DNA from: HK-STAS-PATE-2 sp046350895
GTDB taxonomy: Bacteria > Patescibacteriota > Patescibacteriia > 2-12-FULL-60-25
NCBI GenBank assembly: GCA_046350895.1
Contig: JAXLZL010000001.1
Coordinates: 148,181-212,180, forward strand
DNA length: 64,000 bases
Reading direction: 5' to 3'
Within the stretch, counting starts at the first letter, position 1. Every line of letters starts with the position of its first letter. Shown here one piece after another: positions 43,610-53,085 of the stretch. The translations under genes and the position numbers were made by a program. The notes under the pieces were generated by a model that did not search any database, was not told the DNA's origin, and worked only from the letters and a program-made list of their open reading frames with translations.

Positions 43610-46537
43610 TCAGAGCGCCGCGTTGCGGATACCGCTCGCCGCGCAGGCGAAGGGCATGCCGTTGGCGATCGTCACCGACGAGTAGTCGATGTACGGCGCC
43701 TGCGTCGCGATCTGGCAGGCGTTGGTCGCCGGGTTCAGGTAGGCGGTGTGCATGATGTACACCGTCCCGCCGAAGTTCACGCAGGCGCGGATGGCCCACG
43801 AGACGCCCGTCGGGGTGGTGCAGGTGGCGACGTTGCCGCCGCTGATGCTGCAGCTCGAGCCCGCCGCCTGGTTGAGGTCGCTCGGGTTGATGACGATCGG
43901 AGCCGCGGGGCACGTCACGCCGTCGTACGAGGTCCCCGTGGTCACGTAGGTGTGACCGGCGGCGAGCGTCGCCGTGACCGTGGTCGTGCCGGTGGCGCAA
44001 CCCTCGTTCACGGTGCCGTTGCAGTTGTTGTCGATCGCGTCGCCGCAGATCTCGGCTGCGCCCGGGTGGGAGCTGGCGAGAGCCGGCTGGCAATCGGTAT
44101 TGTTCGGGACCATGCCGACCGCGCAGACACCCGTCGTGATGACGGTCGCCGCACCGGCTCCGTAGCCGTCGGCATCGGTGTCGGCGAAGCACTGCGTGGT
44201 GGCGCAGCCCTCGTCGACGGTACCCGAGCAGTTGTTGTCGACGTTGTCGCAGAGCTCGGCGGCACCGGGGTGCACCGCATTCTGGCCGTCGTTGCAGTCG
44301 GTGTTGTTGGAGACGGTCCCCGCCGGGCAAGTCATGCCCGGGTAGGACGCGCCGCCGCCAGCACCGAACGTGTCGGCATCGGAGTCGGTGTAGCAGGTGA
44401 CGCTCGTGCAGGTCAGGCCTTCGTTGGTCTGGCCGTTGCAGTTGTTGTCGACCGCGTCGCAGACTTCAGTGGCCGCGGGGCTGATGGCCGGAGCGGCGTC
44501 GTTGCAGTCGTTGCTGTTGGCGACACGACCCGCAGGGCAGCTGCCGAAGGCGGCGATGGAGCCACCCGTGGCATTGCCGTAGCCGTCGTTGTCACCGTCG
44601 ATGAAGCAGCTGAGCATCACGCAGCCGTCGTCGACCACACCGTCGCAGTCGTCGTCGATCGCGTTGCCGCAGACCTCCGTCGCATTGGGGTGGATGTTGA
44701 CGTTCACGTTGTTGCAGTCGCCGCCTTGGGTGACCTCACCCGCATTGCAGGTGGCCTGGTTGCGGATGACCGCCGCGCCGGCACCGTAGGTGTCACCATC
44801 GGTGTCGGTGTAGCAGGCGATGACGGCGCACGAGAGACCATCGTTGATGGTCCCGTCGCAGTCGTCGTCGATCGGCGTCGGCATGTTGCAGGTCTCGGCG
44901 GCACCCGGGTGGATGCTCGAGACCGCGTCGTTGCAGTCGTCGTTCAGGCCGACCTGGCCCGAGGGGCAGGTCGTGACGGCCGGAGTGGTGACTCCGGCGC
45001 CGGCGCCATGACCGTCGTTGTCCGCGTCCACGAAGCAGGTGATGCTCGTGCAGACGAGGAGGTCGTCGGGAGCGCCGCTGCAGTCGTCGTCGACGGTGTT
45101 GCAGAGCTCGAGGGCACCGGGGTGCACGAGCGCCGAAGCGTCGTTGCAGTCGCCGGTGCTGGCCGCGAAGTTCGCGGGGCAGGCAGCGAGCGGCATGGTG
45201 GTGCCGGTGCCGGTGCCGAAGCCGTCCGCGTCCCCGTCGGGGTAGCAGGTGATCGACATGCAGACGAGTCCGCCGTTGATCACCGTGTCGCAGTCGTTGT
45301 CGACCGCGTCGCAGACTTCGGTGGCACCCGGGTGGATGGCCGCGCCGGTCGCGAGCGAGTCGTCGCAGTCACCGCCGATCTTGACCTCGAACGGGTTGCA
45401 GAACGTGCCCGTACGGATCACGCCCGCACCCGAACCGAACGAGTCACCGTCGACGTCGGGGAAGCAGCGCACCGATTGGCACGTGTTGCCGCCGTCGATC
45501 TGACCGTCGCAGTTGTCGTCGAGGTTGTTGCAGATCTCGGTCGCTCCGGGATGGAACGCCGCGCCGGTCGCGACGGTGTCGTTGCAGTCGCCGGGGATGC
45601 CGACGGTATTGGCGGGGCAGGCCACGGCCTGGTAGGTCGTGGGCGCGCCGTAGCCGTAGCCGTCTCCGTCCGCGTCCGCGAAACACGTGACGCTGTTGCA
45701 GACCACGTTCTCGTTGACGGTACCGTCGCAGTCGTTGTCGACCTGGGTGCCGACATCGCAGATCTCGGCAGCTCCGGGCTTCACGGCCGCGTTGGCGTCG
45801 TTGCAGTCACCGCCCTGCGAGGCTTGGCCCGCGGGGCAGGTGGTCACGTTCGGCAGGTTGGTGCCGGCGCCCGTGCCGAACCCGTCACCATCGGTGTCGG
45901 GGAAGCACGTGACGCCCTGGCAGACCACGCCGTCGGTGGTGGGACTGTCGACGTCACCGTTGCAGTTGTTGTCGATGTTGTCGCAGATCTCGGCCTGGGG
46001 CGCGATCGGCACGCCGGAGTTCGGCGTGCAGGCGACCATGGGCGAGGCCAGCGACGTGTCGCAGGTGTAGGTACCCGCCTGCTGGCACGCGCCGACACCG
46101 AAGGTGCAGGACGTGTTCAGCAGGTTGTTGGCGCAGCCCACCGGCGTACCCGAGGGCACGCAGTAGGTGTAGACGCCGGGGCTCAGCTGGTACTGCCAGC
46201 CGAGCTGTCCGCCCGCGGTGCCGCCGATGGTGCACTCGCGTCCGTCCGTGCCGGCGCCGCCGTCGGGGGCGGTCACCGCGGGGATGACGCAGGTGCAGAG
46301 CGTCCACGAACCGGTGGCCGGATCGCAGTACTGCTTCTGGAAGGGCAGGTACGGCGCCGGACACGAGATCGGGCAGTAGTTGATGTCGCCGGGGTTGTTG
46401 CCGGTCGACACGCAGGTACCCGAGAGGGCGCTGTGGGTGTCGCTGATGTCGCTCGGGGATGCTCCGCATCCGTCGAGCGTGAGGGCGAGCCCCAGCACCG
46501 CCATCATGGCGATGTGGGTGCGGTTGAACAGACGCAT
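43610..46537 (-). CDS. Large Cys-rich secreted lipoprotein with nine MopE-like metal-binding repeats
   Basis: 975 residues from ATG 46537, which has GGAGG 5 nt before it. The N-terminal signal (MRLFNRTHIAMMAVLGLALTL) ends in a lipobox-like LDGC. After a Cys-rich region (~20-170) come nine repeats of about 70 residues, each with DxDGDGxG-type loop, CPxG, GDCND, HPGAxEIC and DNDCDG, the putative metal-binding (MopE) motif known mostly from Myxococcota. A beta-rich C-terminal domain follows. GC is far above the neighbours, third positions are almost all G or C, and the antisense strand is open. These signs suggest transfer from a GC-rich donor. Confidence 0.85.
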   Translation of the reverse strand: MRLFNRTHIAMMAVLGLALTLDGCGASPSDISDTHSALSGTCVSTGNNPGDINYCPISCPAPYLPFQKQYCDPATGSWTLCTCVIPAVTAPDGGAGTDGRECTIGGTAGGQLGWQYQLSPGVYTYCVPSGTPVGCANNLLNTSCTFGVGACQQAGTYTCDTSLASPMVACTPNSGVPIAPQAEICDNIDNNCNGDVDSPTTDGVVCQGVTCFPDTDGDGFGTGAGTNLPNVTTCPAGQASQGGDCNDANAAVKPGAAEICDVGTQVDNDCDGTVNENVVCNSVTCFADADGDGYGYGAPTTYQAVACPANTVGIPGDCNDTVATGAAFHPGATEICNNLDDNCDGQIDGGNTCQSVRCFPDVDGDSFGSGAGVIRTGTFCNPFEVKIGGDCDDSLATGAAIHPGATEVCDAVDNDCDTVINGGLVCMSITCYPDGDADGFGTGTGTTMPLAACPANFAASTGDCNDASALVHPGALELCNTVDDDCSGAPDDLLVCTSITCFVDADNDGHGAGAGVTTPAVTTCPSGQVGLNDDCNDAVSSIHPGAAETCNMPTPIDDDCDGTINDGLSCAVIACYTDTDGDTYGAGAAVIRNQATCNAGEVTQGGDCNNVNVNIHPNATEVCGNAIDDDCDGVVDDGCVMLSCFIDGDNDGYGNATGGSIAAFGSCPAGRVANSNDCNDAAPAISPAATEVCDAVDNNCNGQTNEGLTCTSVTCYTDSDADTFGAGGGASYPGMTCPAGTVSNNTDCNDGQNAVHPGAAELCDNVDNNCSGTVDEGCATTQCFADTDADGYGAGAATVITTGVCAVGMVPNNTDCQPALASSHPGAAEICGDAIDNNCNGTVNEGCATGTTTVTATLAAGHTYVTTGTSYDGVTCPAAPIVINPSDLNQAAGSSCSISGGNVATCTTPTGVSWAIRACVNFGGTVYIMHTAYLNPATNACQIATQAPYIDYSSVTIANGMPFACAASGIRNAAL
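43940..45960 (-). repeat. Nine tandem coding repeats of about 205-225 bp
   Basis: Internal periodicity of the MopE-like gene: nine diverged units carrying the DxDxDG, GDCND, HPGA and DNDCDG blocks in the same order. Boundaries are approximate. Divergence between units is high, so this is an old array. Confidence 0.75.
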
Positions 46538-46653
46538 GAGGTCCTCCACATGACGTATTTGCTGGTCCGGTTCGTCTTCCGGGTTGAACTTTCAGTTTTC
46601 GAGGGTCCGACAACGCTGCCGGGTTCTTATCCCAGAGAGCACTGTGCGTGCCT

Positions 46654-46682
46654 TGCTTATCACAATTATAAAAAAATGTCAA
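46654..46682 (-). promoter_or_regulatory. Promoter of the MopE-like gene
   Basis: Minus strand: consensus -35 TTGACA (46677-46682) with an AT-rich spacer (TTTTTTTATAATTGTGA) and a weak -10 (TAAGCA or ATAAGC). It leaves a leader of about 110 nt. The region 46538-46808 holds no other gene that I can see. Confidence 0.5.
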
Positions 46683-46808
46683 TAATGAAACGGACATTTT
46701 TCGACAATCGGGACGCGCAAGCCCTCATTATAACGCTGTCCACAAGCCATACGTGACAAATCGTCTTATTTTGGCTAATATTAGCCTTTTTTACAAAAAT
46801 ATCCGTAT

Positions 46809-47570
46809 TTAGGACTTTGAGATCGTCCTTGCTTGCGTCCATACACTTTCAAAAACGGCGCGCATCATAACAACCAAGGCCGGTGACTCAATCACTAAAA
46901 CCGATGGCTCTTTGCCGTAAGAAAAAAGATATGAGCGATCACCCGTTATCGCGAGCCCACCTGAGAATGGCGGTTTGTCGACGCGGTTTACGCGCACCTC
47001 AAAACGATTTGCGTCAAAATGCGGCACGGTACGGCCTGTTGGCACAATCAAAACCGTGCGACCGTGTTGCAAACGCATGTGGCGGTCACGAGTATCACTC
47101 GCCGCCTCAAGGATAGCGTCCAAGCCATCATCGAGCACGAACCACTCCCAAATCGCGTCTTGGCTCATGCTGATCTCATCACGCAAACGCAAAATCTCGG
47201 GGATGCCTTCAAAATACTGCACGCGCGGCTTGCCCTGGCCACCATGAAAAGCCGCGAGCAATTCTTTCATCGACCCATTCAAGCGCTCCATGCGGTGGCG
47301 CATCACCTCGATATCGCCCGCAACATTCTCGCGCAAACGTTCAGGTGAGCGTGCAAAAAAGACCGCGCGGCCTTGCTGCTCATCTTCGACGGCGAGGCCT
47401 TTTTCGATCAATGATTCAAGGGCGGGATAAGTGGCCGTACGGTTTATGCCGGATTTGTCAGAAATTTCTTGCACCGATCCTGAACCTAGACTCAAGAGCG
47501 CCAAATACGTCTCGCATTCGCGATGCGTGAATCCGCAATCTTTGAGCAGGGGTCGAATGTGATCGAACAT
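46809..47570 (-). CDS. TrmB-family transcriptional regulator
   Basis: Start at ATG 47570 (MFDHIRPLLKDCGF), 2 nt after the glycosyltransferase stop; 253 residues. The N-terminal winged helix (RECETYLALLSLGSGSVQEISDKSGINRTATYPALESLIEKGL) is the TrmB HTH. The C-terminal half (VQYFEGIPEILRLRDEIS, GGLAITGDRSYLFSY) resembles the sensor domain of sugar-responsive or PLD-like TrmB proteins. Co-transcribed with a glycosyltransferase; targets unknown. Confidence 0.85.
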   Translation of the reverse strand: MFDHIRPLLKDCGFTHRECETYLALLSLGSGSVQEISDKSGINRTATYPALESLIEKGLAVEDEQQGRAVFFARSPERLRENVAGDIEVMRHRMERLNGSMKELLAAFHGGQGKPRVQYFEGIPEILRLRDEISMSQDAIWEWFVLDDGLDAILEAASDTRDRHMRLQHGRTVLIVPTGRTVPHFDANRFEVRVNRVDKPPFSGGLAITGDRSYLFSYGKEPSVLVIESPALVVMMRAVFESVWTQARTISKS

Positions 47571-47572
47571 AA

Positions 47573-48682
47573 TTACCAATTCGTCAGTAAAGGCAAAATG
47601 ATCTCTGCCGTTTTTCTCCAAGAGAATTGCGCTTCACGCGCTTTGCCATTCGCGATGAATTGCTGGCGCTTTTCTGGTGATGCCAATTCAACCAAACGCC
47701 CAGCGAGATCACTCGCAGACGCCGGATTAAAGAACAGCGCATTACCCTCCCCCGCCACTTCAGGCATGGCGCTTGAATTTGCCGCAATTACCGGCGCACC
47801 ACAACGCATTGCTTCAAGCACCGGGATACCGAAACCCTCGTACCATGAAGGCTGCACATAGGTTTCTGCCGCGGTCAGAAGCGCGCTCTTATCGGCTTCA
47901 TCGAGATACCCCGTGAACTTCACGCTATCGGTCAAACCGAGTTCGATAATACGGGCACGCAATGTCTCGATACCAAACCCTTCACGACCAGCAAGAACAA
48001 GTTGTAACTCGAGATCATTGGTTTGCTGGCGATAGAGTGCGAGCGCCTCGATAAGCACGCTGACATTTTTCTTCTCTTCGATACGGCCAATAAATAAGAT
48101 GAAACGTTTTGGCAATGCTAGACGCTGGCGCAAAGCATTAACTTCTTCGGAGGCAGCTTCGCGTACCGAATCCGCAACGGCGAGCGGGGCAACCGTGATC
48201 TTGTTCGGATCCGCACCATAGAGCTCGACAATCTCTCGTTTTGAAAATTCAGAGACCGTCACGATGCGCGGGCAACGGTGCACGATATCACGCGTCGTCC
48301 ACTCATGATACAGGCGCTGTTTAAGCGGATACAGTTCGGGAACGCGGCGAAAACCGACATCATGAATGGTAACGACGTTTTGCTTGGGAGCGACCAATGG
48401 CAATACGTGTGCAGGGACAAATAACACATCCGACGGGCGACGCCACATTTCATATGAAAGGCGCAGTTGGGTCCAAAGATATTTTGGCGTCCACACCAAA
48501 CGCGACTCATGCCAATGCGCCGGCAAGGCCGCAAGCACGCCTTGCAAGGCTTCGTTCGTATACAAAAACCACTCATTGGTGGCATCGATCTTTTTTAATT
48601 CTTCGATCACGTTTAACGCATACCACTCAACGCCCGTTTTTTGGACGCGATTGGCGCGTGACGCCTCGATGCCGATAGTCAT
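47573..48682 (-). CDS. Family 4 glycosyltransferase
   Basis: Start at ATG 48682 (MTIGIEASRANRVQKTGVEWY); 369 residues. GT-B signatures: HDVGFRRVPELYP, VSEFSKREIVELYG, LFIGRIEEKKNVSVLIEAL, and PSWYEGFGIPVLEAMRCGAPVIA with the E-x7-E pair. Resembles mannosyltransferase-type GT4 enzymes. Divergent from the lipoprotein gene at 48808 and followed 2 nt later by the TrmB regulator. Confidence 0.93.
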   Translation of the reverse strand: MTIGIEASRANRVQKTGVEWYALNVIEELKKIDATNEWFLYTNEALQGVLAALPAHWHESRLVWTPKYLWTQLRLSYEMWRRPSDVLFVPAHVLPLVAPKQNVVTIHDVGFRRVPELYPLKQRLYHEWTTRDIVHRCPRIVTVSEFSKREIVELYGADPNKITVAPLAVADSVREAASEEVNALRQRLALPKRFILFIGRIEEKKNVSVLIEALALYRQQTNDLELQLVLAGREGFGIETLRARIIELGLTDSVKFTGYLDEADKSALLTAAETYVQPSWYEGFGIPVLEAMRCGAPVIAANSSAMPEVAGEGNALFFNPASASDLAGRLVELASPEKRQQFIANGKAREAQFSWRKTAEIILPLLTNW

Positions 48683-48710
48683 GAACGCATAGTACTGTCT
48701 CGCGTAGATG

Positions 48711-48739
48711 TTGACAAAATGGTATTTTAATGCTAATTT
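48711..48739 (+). promoter_or_regulatory. Promoter of the orphan lipoprotein gene
   Basis: -35 TTGACA (48711-48716), 17-nt spacer, -10 TAATTT (48734-48739). The spacer is AT-rich and ends in TGC, like the promoter at 60559-60587. Confidence 0.7.
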
Positions 48740-48807
48740 AGCCAAGCTATTCAATCCGTAGCCGTTCGTTGCGGATGATACGAACCTTCCACTCCAAAGG
48801 TGAAATC

Positions 48808-50025
48808 GTGAAAAATCCACAGATTACCCTACTCATAACGTTGTTCTGCTTTTTGACCGAGGGGTGCTATCAATCATCCTTCGAGACTGAGGTTTCGCGG
48901 TTCAACTGCGAGAATCCTCCTCCGCTTGTCCCGGCAGCCGCCTTTACCGACTGGGGTATTTGGACCGATGGTCATGCCGTCGTAGAACACAACCTCGTAA
49001 CCGGTATGGCCGGTACCTGCAATAACTTGCTCGTCGGCATCTCTGAGCCCACGGTGCCGCTAGGCGTCTTCATGGATAGCCCCAACGAGACACTTACGTT
49101 AAGTATCCATCCTGGCGCCGACACCCGATCCACCTCAACGGTCACACAACCGTTCAGCGTGGAGGTGGTCAATGCGCCGTTTGGCTACGTCGTCCAATCA
49201 CCGGATCTCGACCGTGGACTACAAGTTATCAAGTTGTACGACCACAATAGTGACCCAATCACATCATTGGATGTGCCGGATAGCCATTTCGGCAACAGCA
49301 GTGTCGATTACGATCATTTCGTCATCGAAACAACCGACCTCCCCTTGCTTGTCGAGGTGCAACGAGAACCCCGAACAACGTCACGCTTCGCAACAAAAAC
49401 CATCTTGCCATCCGGTGAACTGGGCGAATCCGGTGCCGTTACCATCGAAACCACCACATGGTGGTGGCTCGGTGCCGTGGTCGCCAATGACGAATGGATG
49501 ATCTTTGCAGAAAACAGTCGCGACTACACGCAGAACAGTTTTCAACTCTCGATCACCTTCGCAAAGAGGGATGGCAGCGAAGATCTGCGCGCCTGGAGCT
49601 TCGAGACGGTCCCCTTCTTTGGGGACAGCGTTCTCATGGACACGTCACCACATGATGAAGGCGTGCTGCTCGTAATGAATGATTCAGGGGGAGGCCTCGC
49701 CTTTCTCCTTCATCCTGATGGGACGCGAGCCTTCATCACGCGACTCCCCGGAGCTGGCTCCACGATCGCAAGAACACCCTACGGCTTCGTTGCGTCATCA
49801 TATGACGAGACCAATGTCTACGTCACCATCGTGGACACGGTCACGACAAATGCGACACCGCAAACCGTGACGATCGATGCTTTTCCCGAGAACTCGATGG
49901 CGCATCATCCGCAACTTGGCATCGGGTATTACGGATATCGCATCGGCGTTTCTGCGACCTGGTTCGATCTCGAATCTGAAACGGTCAAGATGCAATACCA
50001 CATCGTCGGAGCACAAACTCCTTGA
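48808..50025 (+). CDS. Hypothetical secreted lipoprotein
   Basis: Start taken as GTG 48808, with AAGGTG 5-6 nt upstream; 405 residues. The signal segment ITLLITLFCFLTEGC ends in a cysteine, so it is probably a lipoprotein. The mature part is beta-rich with repeated blade-like segments (PFGYVVQSPDLDRGLQVIKL, WWWLGAVVANDEWMIFAEN, PYGFVASSYDETNVYVTIVD), which could form a propeller. No known family. It has its own promoter and terminator, like the other orphans. Confidence 0.75.
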   Translation: MKNPQITLLITLFCFLTEGCYQSSFETEVSRFNCENPPPLVPAAAFTDWGIWTDGHAVVEHNLVTGMAGTCNNLLVGISEPTVPLGVFMDSPNETLTLSIHPGADTRSTSTVTQPFSVEVVNAPFGYVVQSPDLDRGLQVIKLYDHNSDPITSLDVPDSHFGNSSVDYDHFVIETTDLPLLVEVQREPRTTSRFATKTILPSGELGESGAVTIETTTWWWLGAVVANDEWMIFAENSRDYTQNSFQLSITFAKRDGSEDLRAWSFETVPFFGDSVLMDTSPHDEGVLLVMNDSGGGLAFLLHPDGTRAFITRLPGAGSTIARTPYGFVASSYDETNVYVTIVDTVTTNATPQTVTIDAFPENSMAHHPQLGIGYYGYRIGVSATWFDLESETVKMQYHIVGAQTP

Positions 50026-50040
50026 CGTCACCTGAGCTGA

Positions 50041-50072
50041 AAACCTCCCAGCAAACTATGCTTGGGAGGTTT
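50041..50072. terminator. Hairpin terminator between lipoprotein gene and mreB
   Basis: AAACCTCCCA pairs perfectly with TGGGAGGTTT around a 12-nt loop, followed by TT. It can end both convergent transcripts. Confidence 0.85.
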
Positions 50073-50094
50073 TTGCTATCCGTTTTTATTTTAC

Positions 50095-51099
50095 CTAGGA
50101 AGAGAAGACGCTGCGTTTATAGAGATCGAGGTTTTCGAGGGCGATGCCGGTACCTTTGGCCACGCATTGCTGAGGATGGTCGGCGACAAAAGCCGGTACG
50201 CCGGTTGCTTCAGAAAAAAGGCGGTCAAGGTTGCGCAACTGCGACGAGCCACCCGAGAGTACCATGCCTTTTTGCATGACGTCGGCCGAGAGCTCAGGCG
50301 GCGTATTGCGAAGTACGTCTTTGATCGCATCAACGATGCCGGCGAGCTCATGCTGAATGGCGTCGGTCACGTCATCAGATGTCACGGTCACCACGCGAGG
50401 CAAACCGCTGATCATGTCACGGCCTTTCACCTCCATCTCGAGTTTTTCTTCGAGATACAGGGCTGAGCCGATGCGGATTTTGATTTCTTCAGCCGTGCGT
50501 TCACCGACGGCGAGTCCGTATTTGCGGCGCACGTGTTCTTGGATGGCGCCGTCCAACTTATTGCCGCCAATGCGGACGGATGACGAAGCCACGATACCGC
50601 CCAAAGAGATCACAGCGATTTCTGACGTGCCGCCACCGATATCGATAATCATGTGGCCAGAAGCAGAACCAATAGGGATATCGGCACCGATCGCGGCCAC
50701 GACTGGTTCTTTGATAATGTAAGCAGCACGGGCACCGGCACTAATCGTCGCATCGATAACGGCACGGCGTTCGGTCGAGGTAATGCCGCCAGGCACGGCA
50801 ACCATGACTTCAGGACGGAACAAACGAACGCCACCGAGGGCTTTGTTAATGAAATAACGAAGCATGGCTTCGGTGGTGCGGTAGTCGGCGATGACACCGT
50901 CTTTGAGCGGGCGCTTGGCGACGATGGTATCAGGCGTGCGACCGATCATGTCCTTGGCTTCTTTGCCGACGGCGAGGACTTTTTTATCCGCTAATGAAAT
51001 AGCAACAACCGAAGGCTCGTTAATGATGATGCCTTTTTTAGGAATATAGACGAGTACCGTCGTGGTACCGAGGTCGATGCCGATTTTTTTGCCAAACAT
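50095..51099 (-). CDS. mreB: Rod shape-determining protein MreB
   Basis: 334 residues, bacterial actin. IGIDLGTTTVLVY (phosphate 1), KRPLKDGVIADY, MVAVPGGITSTERRAV, EPVVAAIGADIPIG and DIGGGTSEIAVISLGGIV (phosphate 2), GERTAEEIKI and LSGGSSQLRNLD are present. Forms membrane-bound filaments that guide cell wall synthesis. No mreC or mreD follow; the downstream gene is an unrelated convergent lipoprotein. Upstream, on the same strand and 6 nt away, is the DUF4012 gene. Confidence 0.97.
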   Translation of the reverse strand: MFGKKIGIDLGTTTVLVYIPKKGIIINEPSVVAISLADKKVLAVGKEAKDMIGRTPDTIVAKRPLKDGVIADYRTTEAMLRYFINKALGGVRLFRPEVMVAVPGGITSTERRAVIDATISAGARAAYIIKEPVVAAIGADIPIGSASGHMIIDIGGGTSEIAVISLGGIVASSSVRIGGNKLDGAIQEHVRRKYGLAVGERTAEEIKIRIGSALYLEEKLEMEVKGRDMISGLPRVVTVTSDDVTDAIQHELAGIVDAIKDVLRNTPPELSADVMQKGMVLSGGSSQLRNLDRLFSEATGVPAFVADHPQQCVAKGTGIALENLDLYKRSVFSS

Positions 51100-51105
51100 A
51101 GGCTG

Positions 51106-53081
51106 CTAGAAGGTAATGCTAAAATTACGGGTCAGGTCCCAGAACTTGCTATAGCGGTAAAAGAGGTCTCCCCACTCCACGCGATCTTCAGGAGGAGTCG
51201 CGTCTTTAAGCTTCTTACCGAACGAGAGATCGAGCGTCAATTCACGTTTTGCTCCTGGCTGTTTTTGGGCCAAAAGTCGATATTCACCCTTGTTCACCTG
51301 CTCCAAAATCCGCGCCGGGAGCTTATAGGTGAACGATAAACTATTACTCGATTTGAGATCTACCGCCCAATGACAACCAAAGACTTGTTTGCCCAATTCT
51401 TTGTAAACTTCGGGCGCGCAGCCGCTCGCAGTCACGAATTCAGAACCCTCAGGCACATAGACGCGGGTATAGCTGCGATAGCGCGTATAGCGCCAGTCGG
51501 TTTTTTGGGCATTATTGCGGTAGTTCAAGGTCACGGTTGCCACCAAGTTGCCACCTGCGTCTTGGGCGATCGAGTACGTCGCCTCTTTATCGGTAACGCC
51601 ATCGGTTTTTTGGGCATTAATATTGGCGTCGATCACCCACAGATAGTCACCGTCAGTGGCAAGGGTGCGTCCTGACCAACCACGACGATCAACCACGTCT
51701 TGAATCGACTTGTCGCGCACCGACACCATCATGTCGCCCTTATTGAGCGAATCCGTCACCACAGCCAACAATTGCGGCCACGACGATGAAGGCAAGTGCA
51801 TTAATCGGTCGATGAGGGCGTCCCCCACTTGCTTCACGATCTCTTTGCGTTGGGCGACGGGTTTATTTTCATAAAGAAAACCTTGCTCAACATCGAATTG
51901 CAATTTGTCGAAAAAATTCGTCTCATCAAAAACGCGTCCCTCGATCGTAATCGGCCCGGTGAGATGCAATAGCCCTTTGAACAATTCTGGCGTCACAAAA
52001 ATCACTCCATCGACATGCACGTCTTTGCCGCGGCCAATCTTGGTTTCTCGCTCATAAAAATCCATGATCTTGGCGGCCGAAGTTGGTACGTCAGGCGACC
52101 AGTTCGCATCGCGCAAATACAGAATTTGGTTTGAGAATTGTCCGGCGAGTCCGGTTGGCAGGGGCTCGCTCCATTTGCCTTGCACGGACAGATCCAAATC
52201 GTAGACATCTTCAAACGAGAACGATTCGAGGTGGCCGGCATCAACACTCACGACACCAATATTGCCGATAAAGCCGCCGGTCGGGCGCAATTCATCACTG
52301 TTTTGCAAAACGACGAGATAGCTTTTTTGTCAGGGATGCCCGAAAGCGGCACCAACCACTCGAGCACGTCGACCGCACTCTTTAAGGCCGTGTCAGCTTC
52401 GGCGAGCCTGCCGGCATAGGGCGTCACGGCATCACGCACCGGCGCAAGCAAGGCGTCTTGCGGGATATTGGACCAAGCATCTGAAGCGATGGCGATTTTT
52501 TCACGCGCCAAACGGAGTTTTGGCAACAACTCATAGAGCTTGGTCATCATCGCTTTGCGCTCTTCTCGAGTCAGGTCTTGGTACGAGCGGTTATTGCCAA
52601 CCACTTGGCCAGGCAAGGCCGCGTCTTTGAGCGCGCTGTCGATCTCTTCAGCGACCTCAACCAATTCGCGGGCACCGGCCACCGCCGAAGCGCCAACGCG
52701 TCCGACGGATTCAAGCGATTGGATGCGCGTGCCTATCCATGGCGCATAACGCCAAGCGCCAAAAGCCTTGAAGCCGTTTTGCACGTCGCTTAGCCCTGAT
52801 TCGGCTTCATTCAGATCGCTATTGGCACCGGTAAAATCACGCGTCGCCACGCGGTCGGGCAAGCGCTTGAGCGCCGCGCGCGCTTTGATAGCACCCGTGC
52901 TCGCCAATGCCGAACCATAAAGCACCGGCAAAATAAGTACGACGACGACCAAGGTCACAACCAATACCAGGGGCCAACTCACGCCCTTAAGCCATGCCGG
53001 CAGAACAAAAGAACCGCCAGAAAATGGCGTTGGCATCTTGTGCGGAGGTTGGTGCAAAAGATTCGGCGACTCGTGGGACAT
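51106..53081 (-). CDS. DUF4012 domain-containing membrane protein (one frameshift)
   Basis: The N-terminal part (from ATG 53081) has a Pro-rich start, one membrane helix (WPLVLVVTLVVVVLILPVLYG) and helical repeats. The C-terminal part carries the DUF4012 hallmark QNSDELRPTGGFIGN. The frames meet at the run of six T at 52323-52328: a seventh T would restore DKKSYLVVLQNSDEL. Joined, it is about 658 residues. DUF4012 proteins lie near polysaccharide genes in Actinobacteria and Patescibacteria; their role is unproven. Confidence 0.85.
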
Positions 53082-53085
53082 GCCC

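Noticed and set aside
43571..46756. A 1061-codon open frame on the plus strand opposite the MopE-like gene.
   Set aside because: It is an antisense shadow: very GC-rich codons with repeats leave the opposite strand open. Its translation is low-complexity Arg/Val/Ala/Gly, it has no Shine-Dalgarno, and the minus strand encodes recognised repeats with a signal peptide.
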